From NCBI RefSeq assembly GCF_000205025.1, contig NZ_GL883687.1:112640-176639 (forward strand): DNA of 64,000 bases. Reading direction: 5' to 3'. Position numbers and translations under genes: made by a program. This document shows, one piece after another, positions 53,471 through 60,357 of this stretch. The stretch comes from Parasutterella excrementihominis YIT 11859 (lineage in GTDB: Bacteria > Pseudomonadota > Gammaproteobacteria > Burkholderiales > Burkholderiaceae_F). How positions within the stretch are numbered: position 1 is the stretch's first letter; each line of letters opens with the position of its first letter. The notes beneath the pieces are model-generated. The model saw only the letters and a list, made by a program, of their open reading frames with translations. It made no database searches and was not told the origin of the DNA.

Positions 53471-53833
53471 TCAGACAGCAGCCATTAATTCCACTTCAAG
53501 TCGGTAGCCGAAATGCAGCTCTTTGACAGGAACAACGACTCGAGCCGGTCGAGCAGATTTGAATCGCTCGCTGTAAAGACGATTGATTTCGGGCCAATCA
53601 TTAAGATCGGCAATGTAAATGCGGCAGTTCACAACTTTATCTAAAGAACTTTCGCATTCTTTAAGGATTGCTTCAATGACGTCGAATACGGCGTCAAATT
53701 GTTCCTTGACGCTGGCGCCCGGTTTCACGCGCATCGGGAGAACGCCGGAAACATAAGCGGCGCCGTTAAAGATAACGGCATGCGAATAATGGCCGTTGGG
53801 AGGCGGCAAAGAGGAGAGAATGACCTCTCTCAT
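53471..53833 (-). CDS. RidA family protein (enamine/imine deaminase)
   Basis: The 120-residue protein shows the RidA fold: YSHAVIFNGAAYVSGVLPM, QFDAVFDVIEAILKECESSLDKVVNCRIYIADLNDWPEINRLYSERF, then PARVVVPVKELHFGYRLEVELMAA with the Arg that binds the substrate carboxylate. RidA proteins hydrolyse reactive enamines such as 2-aminoacrylate released by PLP enzymes. The start is ATG 53833, after AAAGGAG. It overlaps the stop of the D-serine dehydratase-like gene as ATGA, so the two are translationally coupled and fit one pathway. Confidence 0.93.
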   Translation of the reverse strand: MREVILSSLPPPNGHYSHAVIFNGAAYVSGVLPMRVKPGASVKEQFDAVFDVIEAILKECESSLDKVVNCRIYIADLNDWPEINRLYSERFKSARPARVVVPVKELHFGYRLEVELMAAV

Positions 53834-54975
53834 AATGAAACTCCTTTCGGCTGCCAGCCGTAGATGCGGTTCCAAATATCTACAATCTTGCCTTTGCGGA
53901 CAACGAAGTACTGAGGATGCTGAGCCGCCATGGCGCAAGCATGATTCGGAAGAATTCTGAGACGAGTTCCGATCGGGAAATCTTTCGGATCAACTAAGCG
54001 GCCGTCACGGTGCGTAATGATTCCGTGTTCTTGGTTAGCGGAAGCGACGATAAGATCATCAATCGGGTTGCCGTCGATGTCGCAAACCAAACCGTATCCC
54101 TGATCGACAGCCTGGGCAGCGGTGCCTCGGTCGCGGGAAAGAGCCATCCAGCCGCCGTCGGTGATGACCCAGCCTTTTTCTTTTTGATGTCCTGTAACTT
54201 CAACTAGCAGCGACAAAGCGATTTGATCAATCGTACAAACTTTCAGTCCTGCCATCACGAGGTCAAAGAGGCAGTAAACGCCGCAACGGACTTCAGTAAC
54301 GCCTTCCCAAGATTCAGCAAAGACGGCTGTGGGTGTGGAACCTGCAGAGATAATCTTCGGTTCAAATCCGGCTTTACGGAGGCGATTGGCACAATGGACA
54401 AGAGAATCTCTTTCGTTTTCCTGAGCCTTGAGGCAAGCGGCCTGTCCTACACATTTATAGGAATCGCCTGCGTGCGTAAGAACGCCTGCAAAATAAGCTT
54501 TGCCTTGAAGAATTTTTGCAATCTCGATCAGATCGTCAGAGTCGGGCTTAACGCCGGATCTGTGTCCGTCGACGTCGATTTCAATCAGGACAGGGCAAGG
54601 GATCTTTCTTTCTTCGCAATAAGCGCTGAATTGTTCTGCGGCCTCTTTATTGTCAAGGATAACTTTCAAGTCGCAGCCTGCTTCTCTTAAGTTCACGGCG
54701 CGTTCGAATTTTCCCGGCGAGATGCCGACGGCATAAATGAGATCGATCACGCCGAGATTAAAGAAATACTCCGCTTCCAATAAAGTTGAAACGGTTGCAG
54801 GTCCCGATGGGGAAGTCATTTGAGTTCTTGCAAACTCAATGCATTTACCGGTTTTGAGGTGAGGACGGAGCGCTACATTCAGACGTTCTGCTTTTTCCTT
54901 CATCCAATTGCAGTTCCGAGTGAACTTGTCTAGGTCAAGGAGAAGGGCCGGGGTTTGAACGGTTTTGAGATTCAC
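53830..54975 (-). CDS. DSD1/D-threonine aldolase-like PLP enzyme
   Basis: The 381-residue protein has the alanine-racemase-type N-terminal PLP barrel with the PLP lysine in RPHLKTGKC (about residue 41), EIDVDGHRSGVKP, and a C-terminal D-serine dehydratase-like beta domain with the metal ligands His and Cys in LPNHACAMA. Family members are metal-dependent D-serine dehydratases or D-threonine aldolases. The coupled RidA gene favours a dehydratase that releases aminoacrylate, but aldolase activity cannot be excluded. Its upstream region holds a 20-base palindrome that could be an operator. Confidence 0.9.
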   Translation of the reverse strand: MNLKTVQTPALLLDLDKFTRNCNWMKEKAERLNVALRPHLKTGKCIEFARTQMTSPSGPATVSTLLEAEYFFNLGVIDLIYAVGISPGKFERAVNLREAGCDLKVILDNKEAAEQFSAYCEERKIPCPVLIEIDVDGHRSGVKPDSDDLIEIAKILQGKAYFAGVLTHAGDSYKCVGQAACLKAQENERDSLVHCANRLRKAGFEPKIISAGSTPTAVFAESWEGVTEVRCGVYCLFDLVMAGLKVCTIDQIALSLLVEVTGHQKEKGWVITDGGWMALSRDRGTAAQAVDQGYGLVCDIDGNPIDDLIVASANQEHGIITHRDGRLVDPKDFPIGTRLRILPNHACAMAAQHPQYFVVRKGKIVDIWNRIYGWQPKGVSL

Positions 54976-55019
54976 GATTGCTCCCAGAGATTGTTTATTT
55001 GATGGCAGTCATTTTAGAA

Positions 55020-55034
55020 CAGCCTCAGAGGCTG
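55020..55034. promoter_or_regulatory. Small palindrome upstream of the DSD1-like gene
   Basis: CAGCCTC and GAGGCTG are perfect arms around one base, 45 bases ahead of the DSD1-like start. It may form an mRNA leader hairpin or a binding site. Confidence 0.35.
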
Positions 55035-55046
55035 GAGGAAGGAGCA

Positions 55047-55066
55047 GTTTTCGCTTAAGTGAAAAC
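55047..55066. promoter_or_regulatory. 20-bp operator-like palindrome upstream of the DSD1-RidA operon
   Basis: GTTTTCGCTTAAGTGAAAAC is symmetric about CTTAAG except for one pair (G against T). It lies about 72 bases before the DSD1-like start, in a position suited to a dimeric repressor or activator. No regulator gene lies beside it. Confidence 0.55.
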
Positions 55067-55181
55067 AAGGAATTTATTAAAGACTAGAACTGATTTACCG
55101 GCTTTCGTTGAAAAGCGTTGCGAGCTGGAAAGACGAACTGGATGCCGATATCTGATCTAATTTGTTGATTTTTAAGATGAA

Positions 55182-55206
55182 AAACCGAGCAGTTTGAGCT
55201 CGGTTT
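55182..55206 (-). terminator. Terminator of the tRNA operon
   Basis: AAACCGAGC and GCTCGGTTT pair over nine bases with a seven-base loop; on the minus strand TTTTT follows. It lies 12 bases after the tRNA-Leu CCA end. Confidence 0.9.
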
Positions 55207-55217
55207 CGCGGAATCTT

Positions 55218-55302
55218 TGGTGCCTAGGGAGAGATTCGAACTCTCACGCTTATTAGGCGGGGGATTTTGAGTCCCCTGTGTCTACCATTTCACCACCTAG
55301 GC
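55218..55302 (-). tRNA. tRNA-Leu (anticodon CAA)
   Basis: An 85-base class II tRNA including encoded CCA. The acceptor arms GCCTAGG and CCTAGGC pair perfectly. The anticodon stem GGGGA/TCCCC holds loop CTCAAAA, giving anticodon CAA, which reads UUG. The T arm contains GTTCGAATC. The long variable arm is typical of tRNA-Leu. Confidence 0.95.
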
Positions 55303-55312
55303 ATTTTCTCTG

Positions 55313-55388
55313 TGGTGCCGGTAAGAGGAGTCGAACCTCCGACCTTCGCATTACGAATGCGCTGCTCTACCAACTGAGCTATACCGGC
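55313..55388 (-). tRNA. tRNA-Thr (anticodon CGT)
   Basis: A 76-base tRNA with encoded CCA. GCCGGTA pairs with TACCGGC in the acceptor. The D arm has GCTCAGTTGGTAGAGC, the anticodon loop TTCGTAA gives CGT (reads ACG), and the T arm has GGTTCGACTCC. It is transcribed first, ten bases ahead of tRNA-Leu, from a strong promoter. Confidence 0.95.
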
Positions 55389-55402
55389 ACACAGGAGATG
55401 CG

Positions 55403-55431
55403 ATTATATAGAAAAAGATTTTTTTGTGCAA
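55403..55431 (-). promoter_or_regulatory. Sigma-70 promoter of the tRNA-Thr/tRNA-Leu operon
   Basis: On the minus strand TTGCAC (55426-55431) and a perfect TATAAT (55403-55408) are 17 bases apart. The -10 element ends 14 bases before the tRNA-Thr 5' end, followed by a short G+C-rich stretch suited to growth-rate control. Confidence 0.85.
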
Positions 55432-55570
55432 TTCTTTGGCGGAGGGAGGGTGGCCAAAAGAAGGTCGGGAATCGGGATCTGGACCTGCTCTCCTAAAGTC
55501 GCCATTAATCAAGACACGTCAGAATTTTTGAAAAAATTAACGATGAAAAAACGACTGAATGTCTGAAGTT

Positions 55571-56113
55571 TTAGTATTCAAAAAAAGCTTTCGGATACTT
55601 AACTTGTCCCGCAGCTCGTGAGGCTGCGCCCGGCGTTAACTCCTTTACCATACAGAACTCAGGCTGAACCTCAAAAGGAAAAGTAATGCCGAAATTTTCA
55701 GCCTTTTTGTAGCCGAACCTCGGATAGTAATCTTTGTGTCCCAACACCAGTATGGTTTCGTAATTCAGCTGACAAGCGCGTTTATGAGCTTCTTTTATCA
55801 GAGCGGCACCGATGCCTTGCTTCTGAAACTTCGGACGAACAGCCAGTGGAGCCAGACTCAAAGATGGCATGGAAGTCGAATCTGACAGAATTTCAATCTC
55901 AGTCAGCAAAATGTAGCCGACGAGTTCGTTTTGTATCCACGCAGTTAAAGATAACTCAGGAATGAAACCCGGAGAAGAAAGCAGTCGTGTGACTAAGAAT
56001 TGTTCTCGATGATTGCTTTCTTGCACAGAGGCAAAAGCCTCCTCAATCAATCGGTATATCGCCGGCAGATCATGAGCTTCTTGCTGCTTAATCGTGATCG
56101 AGTTGTTCTTCAT
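55571..56113 (-). CDS. GNAT family N-acetyltransferase (YhbS-like)
   Basis: The 180-residue protein has the GNAT acetyl-CoA loop in LAVRPKFQKQGIGAALIKEAHKRA and YhbS-like ends (ILVLGHKDYYPRFGYKKAENFGI, then PFEVQPEFCMVKELTPGA). The acetyl acceptor is not known. I start at ATG 56113, close behind AAGGAAG, which gives the usual YhbS length; the longer frame to 56242 adds a 43-residue tail with no family match. It lies head to head with tsaE and follows the tRNA genes. Confidence 0.88.
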   Translation of the reverse strand: MKNNSITIKQQEAHDLPAIYRLIEEAFASVQESNHREQFLVTRLLSSPGFIPELSLTAWIQNELVGYILLTEIEILSDSTSMPSLSLAPLAVRPKFQKQGIGAALIKEAHKRACQLNYETILVLGHKDYYPRFGYKKAENFGITFPFEVQPEFCMVKELTPGAASRAAGQVKYPKAFFEY

Positions 56114-56321
56114 CTTCCTTCTTAACGCTTCCGCTTCAGATTCGAATGATACTGAGGAAATCAAATTTCTTTTTTGGAGTAATGAGAGACAGAAGTCTTC
56201 ATGATTTTTGAGGATTTCTCGGACAAAATTGGACTTAAGCAAAGTTGACCTGAGATGGCTATCTTGCCTGATTCAAAATCCTCGATGCTGTGGTATCTTT
56301 AGAAGACTTATCGAGAAATGA

Positions 56322-56819
56322 ATGAACACAGACGCACATTCCTTAGAGTTTCATCTCGCTGACGAAGAAGCAACGTCAGAACTGGGCGCTCGGCTGGCTC
56401 GAGCCTTGGACTCCGTTAAATCCGAAATCCTGGAAAAAGGACTCAATATCAAGTTAGTCGGAGATTTAGGCGCTGGTAAAACCTACCTGATGCGTTCCGC
56501 ACTGCGCGCCCTCGGATTCGAGGGCCGAGTAAAAAGTCCTACCTTCTCTTTATTGGAGACCTATAAAGTCGACGGCTTTACGGTCAATCATTTTGACTTC
56601 TACCGTTTTGAAGACCCCGTTGAGTTTGAGGAAGCCGGTTTCCGTGAGAACTACGGACCCGGCAGAGTCGTGGCGTCCGAGTGGACATCCAAGGCAGAGC
56701 CTTTTGTTCCTCAGCCGGATCTGACCATTACGCTTAAGAATGAGGGAGACGGCCGCGTCTGTGATATTTCCGCAGATTCTGCTCTCGGCAATCAAGTTTT
56801 AGAAGTCCTTAAAAAATAA
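56322..56819 (+). CDS. tsaE: TsaE, tRNA threonylcarbamoyladenosine synthesis ATPase
   Basis: The 165-residue protein has the TsaE P-loop VGDLGAGKTYLMRSAL and the switch region SPTFSLLETYKVDGFTVNHFDFYRFEDPVEFEEAGF with the HxDxYR motif, then WTSKAE. It drives the turnover of the TsaBDE complex that makes t6A at position 37 of ANN-reading tRNAs. It overlaps the amidase start by one base (TAATG), an arrangement common in proteobacteria. Confidence 0.94.
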   Translation: MNTDAHSLEFHLADEEATSELGARLARALDSVKSEILEKGLNIKLVGDLGAGKTYLMRSALRALGFEGRVKSPTFSLLETYKVDGFTVNHFDFYRFEDPVEFEEAGFRENYGPGRVVASEWTSKAEPFVPQPDLTITLKNEGDGRVCDISADSALGNQVLEVLKK

Positions 56820-58249
56820 TGAACACTCGCAGGTCGTTTCTGGAAGGAGCGGGCGGCGCTCTTTTGCTCTCTTTTGTTCCCTGGTCTCCGGCGTACGGAG
56901 CTCAAGTAGTCGACGTTCGCGTCTGGCCTGCGGAGGAATACACCCGCATCACGATCGAGCATGATGCGCCCATGAAGTTCAAATACTTTGTTTTGCGTAA
57001 TTCTGATCCGGTTAGATTGGCCGTAGATATTGACGGTTTGCTTCTGACCGATAAGCTCAAACAGATCATTCAAAAAGTTAAGCCTAACGACCCTTACATT
57101 TCCAGAATTCGAGTCGGTCAGAACAGACCGAACGTGGTTCGTATCTCGATTGATTTCAAGACGGATGTTGATCCTCAGGTTTTTTCTCTGAAACCGGCCG
57201 GACAATACCGATATCGCTTGGTTTTTGACATCTACCCGGCAACTCAAAAAGATCCTTTGATGGCCATCATTCAAAAGGAAGAATCCGAGCCTGACGCGAT
57301 CAAGAGCTTGTTGGCGCAAGTGGCCGAGGGTCAGAAGCGAATGGAGGAGAACAGGGCGGATTCGGGAGAAGTCGATCAGCTGGGTCAGATTTTGGCCGGC
57401 ATTGCCGACGGCTCGCTTGCTCCGATGCGCCCGGATGAAGAACCGAAAGGATCTTCAAAGCCTGCGCAGAAGAAGCCGGCTCAAAAGAAACCGGAAACTC
57501 AGCTGGCCCAGACAAAGCCTTCGAAGACGAAACCAGCCCGCTCCCCTAGAGTCAGAACCTTGGTCATCATGATTGACCCGGGACACGGCGGAGAGGATCC
57601 GGGCGCTATCGGAAGAAGACATCGAACAAGAGAAAAAGACGTGGTGCTGGCTGTCGCCCGTATCCTGCGCCAGGAACTCAACGAGATTGAAGGCGTTAAA
57701 GCGCTCCTCACCAGAGACGGAGACTATTTCGTTCCGCTTCAACGAAGAGTTCAGAAGGCGCGTGCGGCAAAAGCAGACTTCTTTGTTTCAATTCACGCTG
57801 ACGCTTGGGTCAAGCCGACCGCAAGAGGATCGTCCCTTTACGTCCTGAATACCAGAGGTCAGGTTTCTACGGCAAACCGCTGGCTCGCCCGCAAGCAAAA
57901 CGATGCCGACTTGATCGGCGGTGTTAACTTGAGCAATAAAGACAAGCAGATTGCCCGCATCCTGATGGATATGTCTATGACATCTCAGGTTTCGGACAGT
58001 ATGGTTTATGGAGCCCGAATTCTGAATGAGCTCTCCAGAATCAATCAGCTGCACCGTGGAAAGGTCGAACAGGCAAACTTCGCGGTCTTAAAGGCGCCGG
58101 ATATTCCGTCGGTGCTTGTGGAGACCGCCTTCCTGTCTCATCCCGAAGAAGAAAAGAAACTTCGTACAAGAGCCTTCCAGCGCAAGCTGGCTTGTGCCAT
58201 CGGCAACGGAATTCTGAAAGGTTTCGGTCACAAATCAAGGCTAGGTTAG
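56819..58249 (+). CDS. N-acetylmuramoyl-L-alanine amidase with AMIN domain
   Basis: The 476-residue protein begins with a twin-arginine signal (MNTRRSFLEGAGGALLLSF), then an AMIN septum-targeting domain (about residues 30-135), a Lys/Pro/Gln-rich linker (about 205-245) and an Amidase_3 domain (about 248-470). The zinc site begins at His256 in DPGHGGEDPGA, with Glu in REKDVVL and His in VSIHADAW. This is the AmiA/AmiC type, which splits septal peptidoglycan during cell separation. Its coupling to tsaE is typical. Confidence 0.94.
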   Translation: MNTRRSFLEGAGGALLLSFVPWSPAYGAQVVDVRVWPAEEYTRITIEHDAPMKFKYFVLRNSDPVRLAVDIDGLLLTDKLKQIIQKVKPNDPYISRIRVGQNRPNVVRISIDFKTDVDPQVFSLKPAGQYRYRLVFDIYPATQKDPLMAIIQKEESEPDAIKSLLAQVAEGQKRMEENRADSGEVDQLGQILAGIADGSLAPMRPDEEPKGSSKPAQKKPAQKKPETQLAQTKPSKTKPARSPRVRTLVIMIDPGHGGEDPGAIGRRHRTREKDVVLAVARILRQELNEIEGVKALLTRDGDYFVPLQRRVQKARAAKADFFVSIHADAWVKPTARGSSLYVLNTRGQVSTANRWLARKQNDADLIGGVNLSNKDKQIARILMDMSMTSQVSDSMVYGARILNELSRINQLHRGKVEQANFAVLKAPDIPSVLVETAFLSHPEEEKKLRTRAFQRKLACAIGNGILKGFGHKSRLG

Positions 58250-58279
58250 TGATTCTCCTTAGATGAATCTTAACTTTTC

Positions 58280-58293
58280 TTGATTGATATCAA
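58280..58293 (+). promoter_or_regulatory. Perfect FNR box
   Basis: TTGAT-TGAT-ATCAA is an exact match to the FNR/ANR consensus TTGAT-N4-ATCAA. It is centred about 42 bases ahead of a start point predicted from a GACAAT -10 element at 58317-58322, which is the class II activation position. It lies 66 bases before the ATG of the flavoprotein gene. It implies that the flavoprotein operon is switched on without oxygen. Confidence 0.8.
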
Positions 58294-58316
58294 GTTACTC
58301 GAGTAGGTGCCGGAAC

Positions 58317-58322
58317 GACAAT
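58317..58322 (+). promoter_or_regulatory. Candidate -10 element of the FNR-controlled promoter
   Basis: GACAAT matches TATAAT at four positions and sits at the spacing expected for a class II FNR promoter (FNR box centre near -42). There is no good -35 hexamer, which is normal for this class. Confidence 0.5.
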
Positions 58323-58359
58323 TTCCTTGAAGTTCAAAAACAACTCAAGGAGAAAAAAC

Positions 58360-59931
58360 ATGACAACACGTCGTTCCTTTTTAGCAGCTTCCACTGCAGC
58401 CGCTGCAGGTGCATTCATTTCTAAAGGCGCATCGGCAGCCGATGTCGCTACAACCCAACTTCCCGCAAAATGGGATGCAGAAACCGATGTCTTAGTCGCA
58501 GGATCCGGTATTGCGGGTATGTCCGCCGCTATTTCAGCTCTTGATAAAGGCGCCAAGGTCCTCGTGATGGAAAAAGGCAAGAACTACGGCGGCTGCGCCA
58601 TCATTAACGGCGGCATTATCGCGTTAGGCGGCGGAACAAGAACACAGAAAGAGCACGGCGTAGAGGACTCACCCGAGAAGCTCTACAAAAAGCTGACAAA
58701 TCCGGCACATCACGAATATCGAAAGAACACACCGGAACTCGTCAAGAAGTATTCTGAATGGTGCCCTGGAACTCAGGTTTGGTTGGAAGAACACGGCGTT
58801 AAATTCCTTCCGACATTTACACGGCCCGGTAAGTACGACTCTCAGCATCACGAGTCTTACCATCACATTTGGTGGAAAGACTCCGGAGAAGGCGGACGCA
58901 AACCGCAGCCGACAGGCGGATTCATGACCGGACGAGGCATCATGATGCCTTACTACGAATATTTCACAGGTAAAGGCGGTCAGATTTTCTTGGAACACAA
59001 AGTCGTAGACGTCTATGTAAACGACCAAGGTGCCGTCGTCGGAGCTAAGGTACAAAAGCCCGACGGTTCGATTATGAATGTTAAGGCCAACAAGGGCGTA
59101 GTCCTTGCCGGCGGTAGTTGGAAAGCAAATCCCGAACTCAGACGCCTGACCGATCCTCGCTTCACGGAAAACATGATTTCCACGGGTTACCCGTTCGTTG
59201 CCCCGGACGGCAGTGCAATTCTTGCAGGTATGAGAGCAGGCGGAATGTATGTCGGCGACCGCTGTGAAGATACACCTCATCTTCGCCGCAAATTCGGTAC
59301 TGCACACTATGGCTTCCCGAAAGGCAGCAAGTACGGTGCTCCGGGCCTCGGAATTTCCGGTCCGCGCTGGGCTGAAGTGATCTTTACGAATAAATCCGGC
59401 GACCGCTTTGTGAAGGAACTCGACAAGGCTAACTTGGGCGGCTACACCTTCTACGACGCAGCGCTTGCACAGCCTGAGCAGTTCCTGTGGACGGTGTTCG
59501 ATGACGCAACCGCTAAGAAATACCATTGGGACACGAAGGCTCCTAGTTGTGAAGAGGGTTACGCCTTTACAGCTCCGACGATTGCCGAATTGGCTAAGTT
59601 AACAAATCAGCCGAACTTAGAGCAGACGGTGGCTCGTTATAACGGCTTCGTAGACGTCAAGAAAGACGATGACTTTGATAAACCCGCTGAAAGCTTGACT
59701 AAGAAGATCGAACAGGGTCCTTTCCACGCGGTACGCTTAGTCCTCTGTGTCCACAATCTCACGGGTGGCCTGGCCATTAACGACAACGCTCAAGTTCTTG
59801 GTCAAGATATGAAACCGATCAAGGGTTTATATGCCGCAGGTGAAACAGCCGGAGGTCTGTACGTCGGCAATGGTATGCCTCGTGCCATCATGCCGGGACG
59901 CTGGGCCGGCGAACATGCAGCAGCCAACTAA
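58360..59931 (+). CDS. Tat-exported FAD-binding protein, flavocytochrome c flavin subunit
   Basis: The 523-residue protein has a twin-arginine signal (MTTRRSFLAASTAAAAGAF) and a fumarate-reductase-type FAD_binding_2 domain: GSGIAG at residues 48-53, GGCAIINGGIIALGGG, GDRFVKEL near 350 and a C-terminal GLYAAGETAGGLYVGNGMPRAIMPGRWAGEHAA. The tetraheme cytochrome gene follows, so the pair is a split flavocytochrome c reductase in the periplasm. Where Fcc3-type fumarate reductases have HHTMGG, this protein has His465-Asn466 in VHNLTGG, and the Arg in the NRLGGN segment is not retained, so another acceptor is probable. AAGGAG precedes ATG 58360. Confidence 0.88.
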   Translation: MTTRRSFLAASTAAAAGAFISKGASAADVATTQLPAKWDAETDVLVAGSGIAGMSAAISALDKGAKVLVMEKGKNYGGCAIINGGIIALGGGTRTQKEHGVEDSPEKLYKKLTNPAHHEYRKNTPELVKKYSEWCPGTQVWLEEHGVKFLPTFTRPGKYDSQHHESYHHIWWKDSGEGGRKPQPTGGFMTGRGIMMPYYEYFTGKGGQIFLEHKVVDVYVNDQGAVVGAKVQKPDGSIMNVKANKGVVLAGGSWKANPELRRLTDPRFTENMISTGYPFVAPDGSAILAGMRAGGMYVGDRCEDTPHLRRKFGTAHYGFPKGSKYGAPGLGISGPRWAEVIFTNKSGDRFVKELDKANLGGYTFYDAALAQPEQFLWTVFDDATAKKYHWDTKAPSCEEGYAFTAPTIAELAKLTNQPNLEQTVARYNGFVDVKKDDDFDKPAESLTKKIEQGPFHAVRLVLCVHNLTGGLAINDNAQVLGQDMKPIKGLYAAGETAGGLYVGNGMPRAIMPGRWAGEHAAAN

Positions 59932-59946
59932 CTGACAACAGAAAGA

Positions 59947-59968
59947 AGCCGGCGGGAAACCGTCGGCT
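59947..59968 (+). other. Intercistronic hairpin between flavoprotein and cytochrome genes
   Basis: AGCCGGCGG and CCGTCGGCT pair over nine positions with one G-U around a four-base loop. No T-run follows. It may protect the upstream mRNA and set the flavin-to-heme subunit ratio. Confidence 0.45.
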
Positions 59969-59976
59969 GATAAAAA

Positions 59977-60348
59977 ATGAAGACAATAAAAGTTATCTTG
60001 CCCGCTTTGCTTTCTTTTTTTCTAGCCGGTGCCGTATTTGCTCAGAATGCACCCGAAGCAATGAAAAAAGAGCAATGCCTGGCCTGTCACGGACCGACAT
60101 TTGACGAATTGATTAAGAAAAATGTTCAGGCTCAGTCTGATAGCGGTCCCGTAAATCCTCACGTATGGATTCCACATGCCGGAGGTCCGGAAAAAGCAGC
60201 AACGGAATGCATTGACTGTCATGCTCAGCATTCGATACCCCCGAAACCGGGATACAAGGATACCAGTGCATCTCTTGAACCTTGTTACGCCTGTCACCAT
60301 AATTATCAATTGAAGAAGTGCTCCTCTTGCCACGGTGACAAAAACTAA
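59977..60348 (+). CDS. Periplasmic tetraheme cytochrome c (flavocytochrome c heme subunit)
   Basis: The 123-residue protein has a Sec signal (IKVILPALLSFFLAGAVFAQ) and four CxxCH heme motifs: CLACH at residues 34-38, CIDCH at 78-82, CYACH at 103-107 and CSSCH at 115-119. The spacing is like the heme domain fused to the flavin domain in Shewanella Fcc3, here as a separate gene. It probably carries electrons from a quinol dehydrogenase to the flavoprotein encoded just upstream. The sensor kinase gene begins nine bases after its stop. Confidence 0.94.
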   Translation: MKTIKVILPALLSFFLAGAVFAQNAPEAMKKEQCLACHGPTFDELIKKNVQAQSDSGPVNPHVWIPHAGGPEKAATECIDCHAQHSIPPKPGYKDTSASLEPCYACHHNYQLKKCSSCHGDKN

Positions 60349-60357
60349 ATCAACAGC

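Noticed and set aside
55278..55496. Plus-strand open frame of 72 codons across the tRNA genes
   Set aside because: It is the antisense of tRNA-Leu and tRNA-Thr; the cloverleafs, promoter and terminator on the minus strand explain the sequence.
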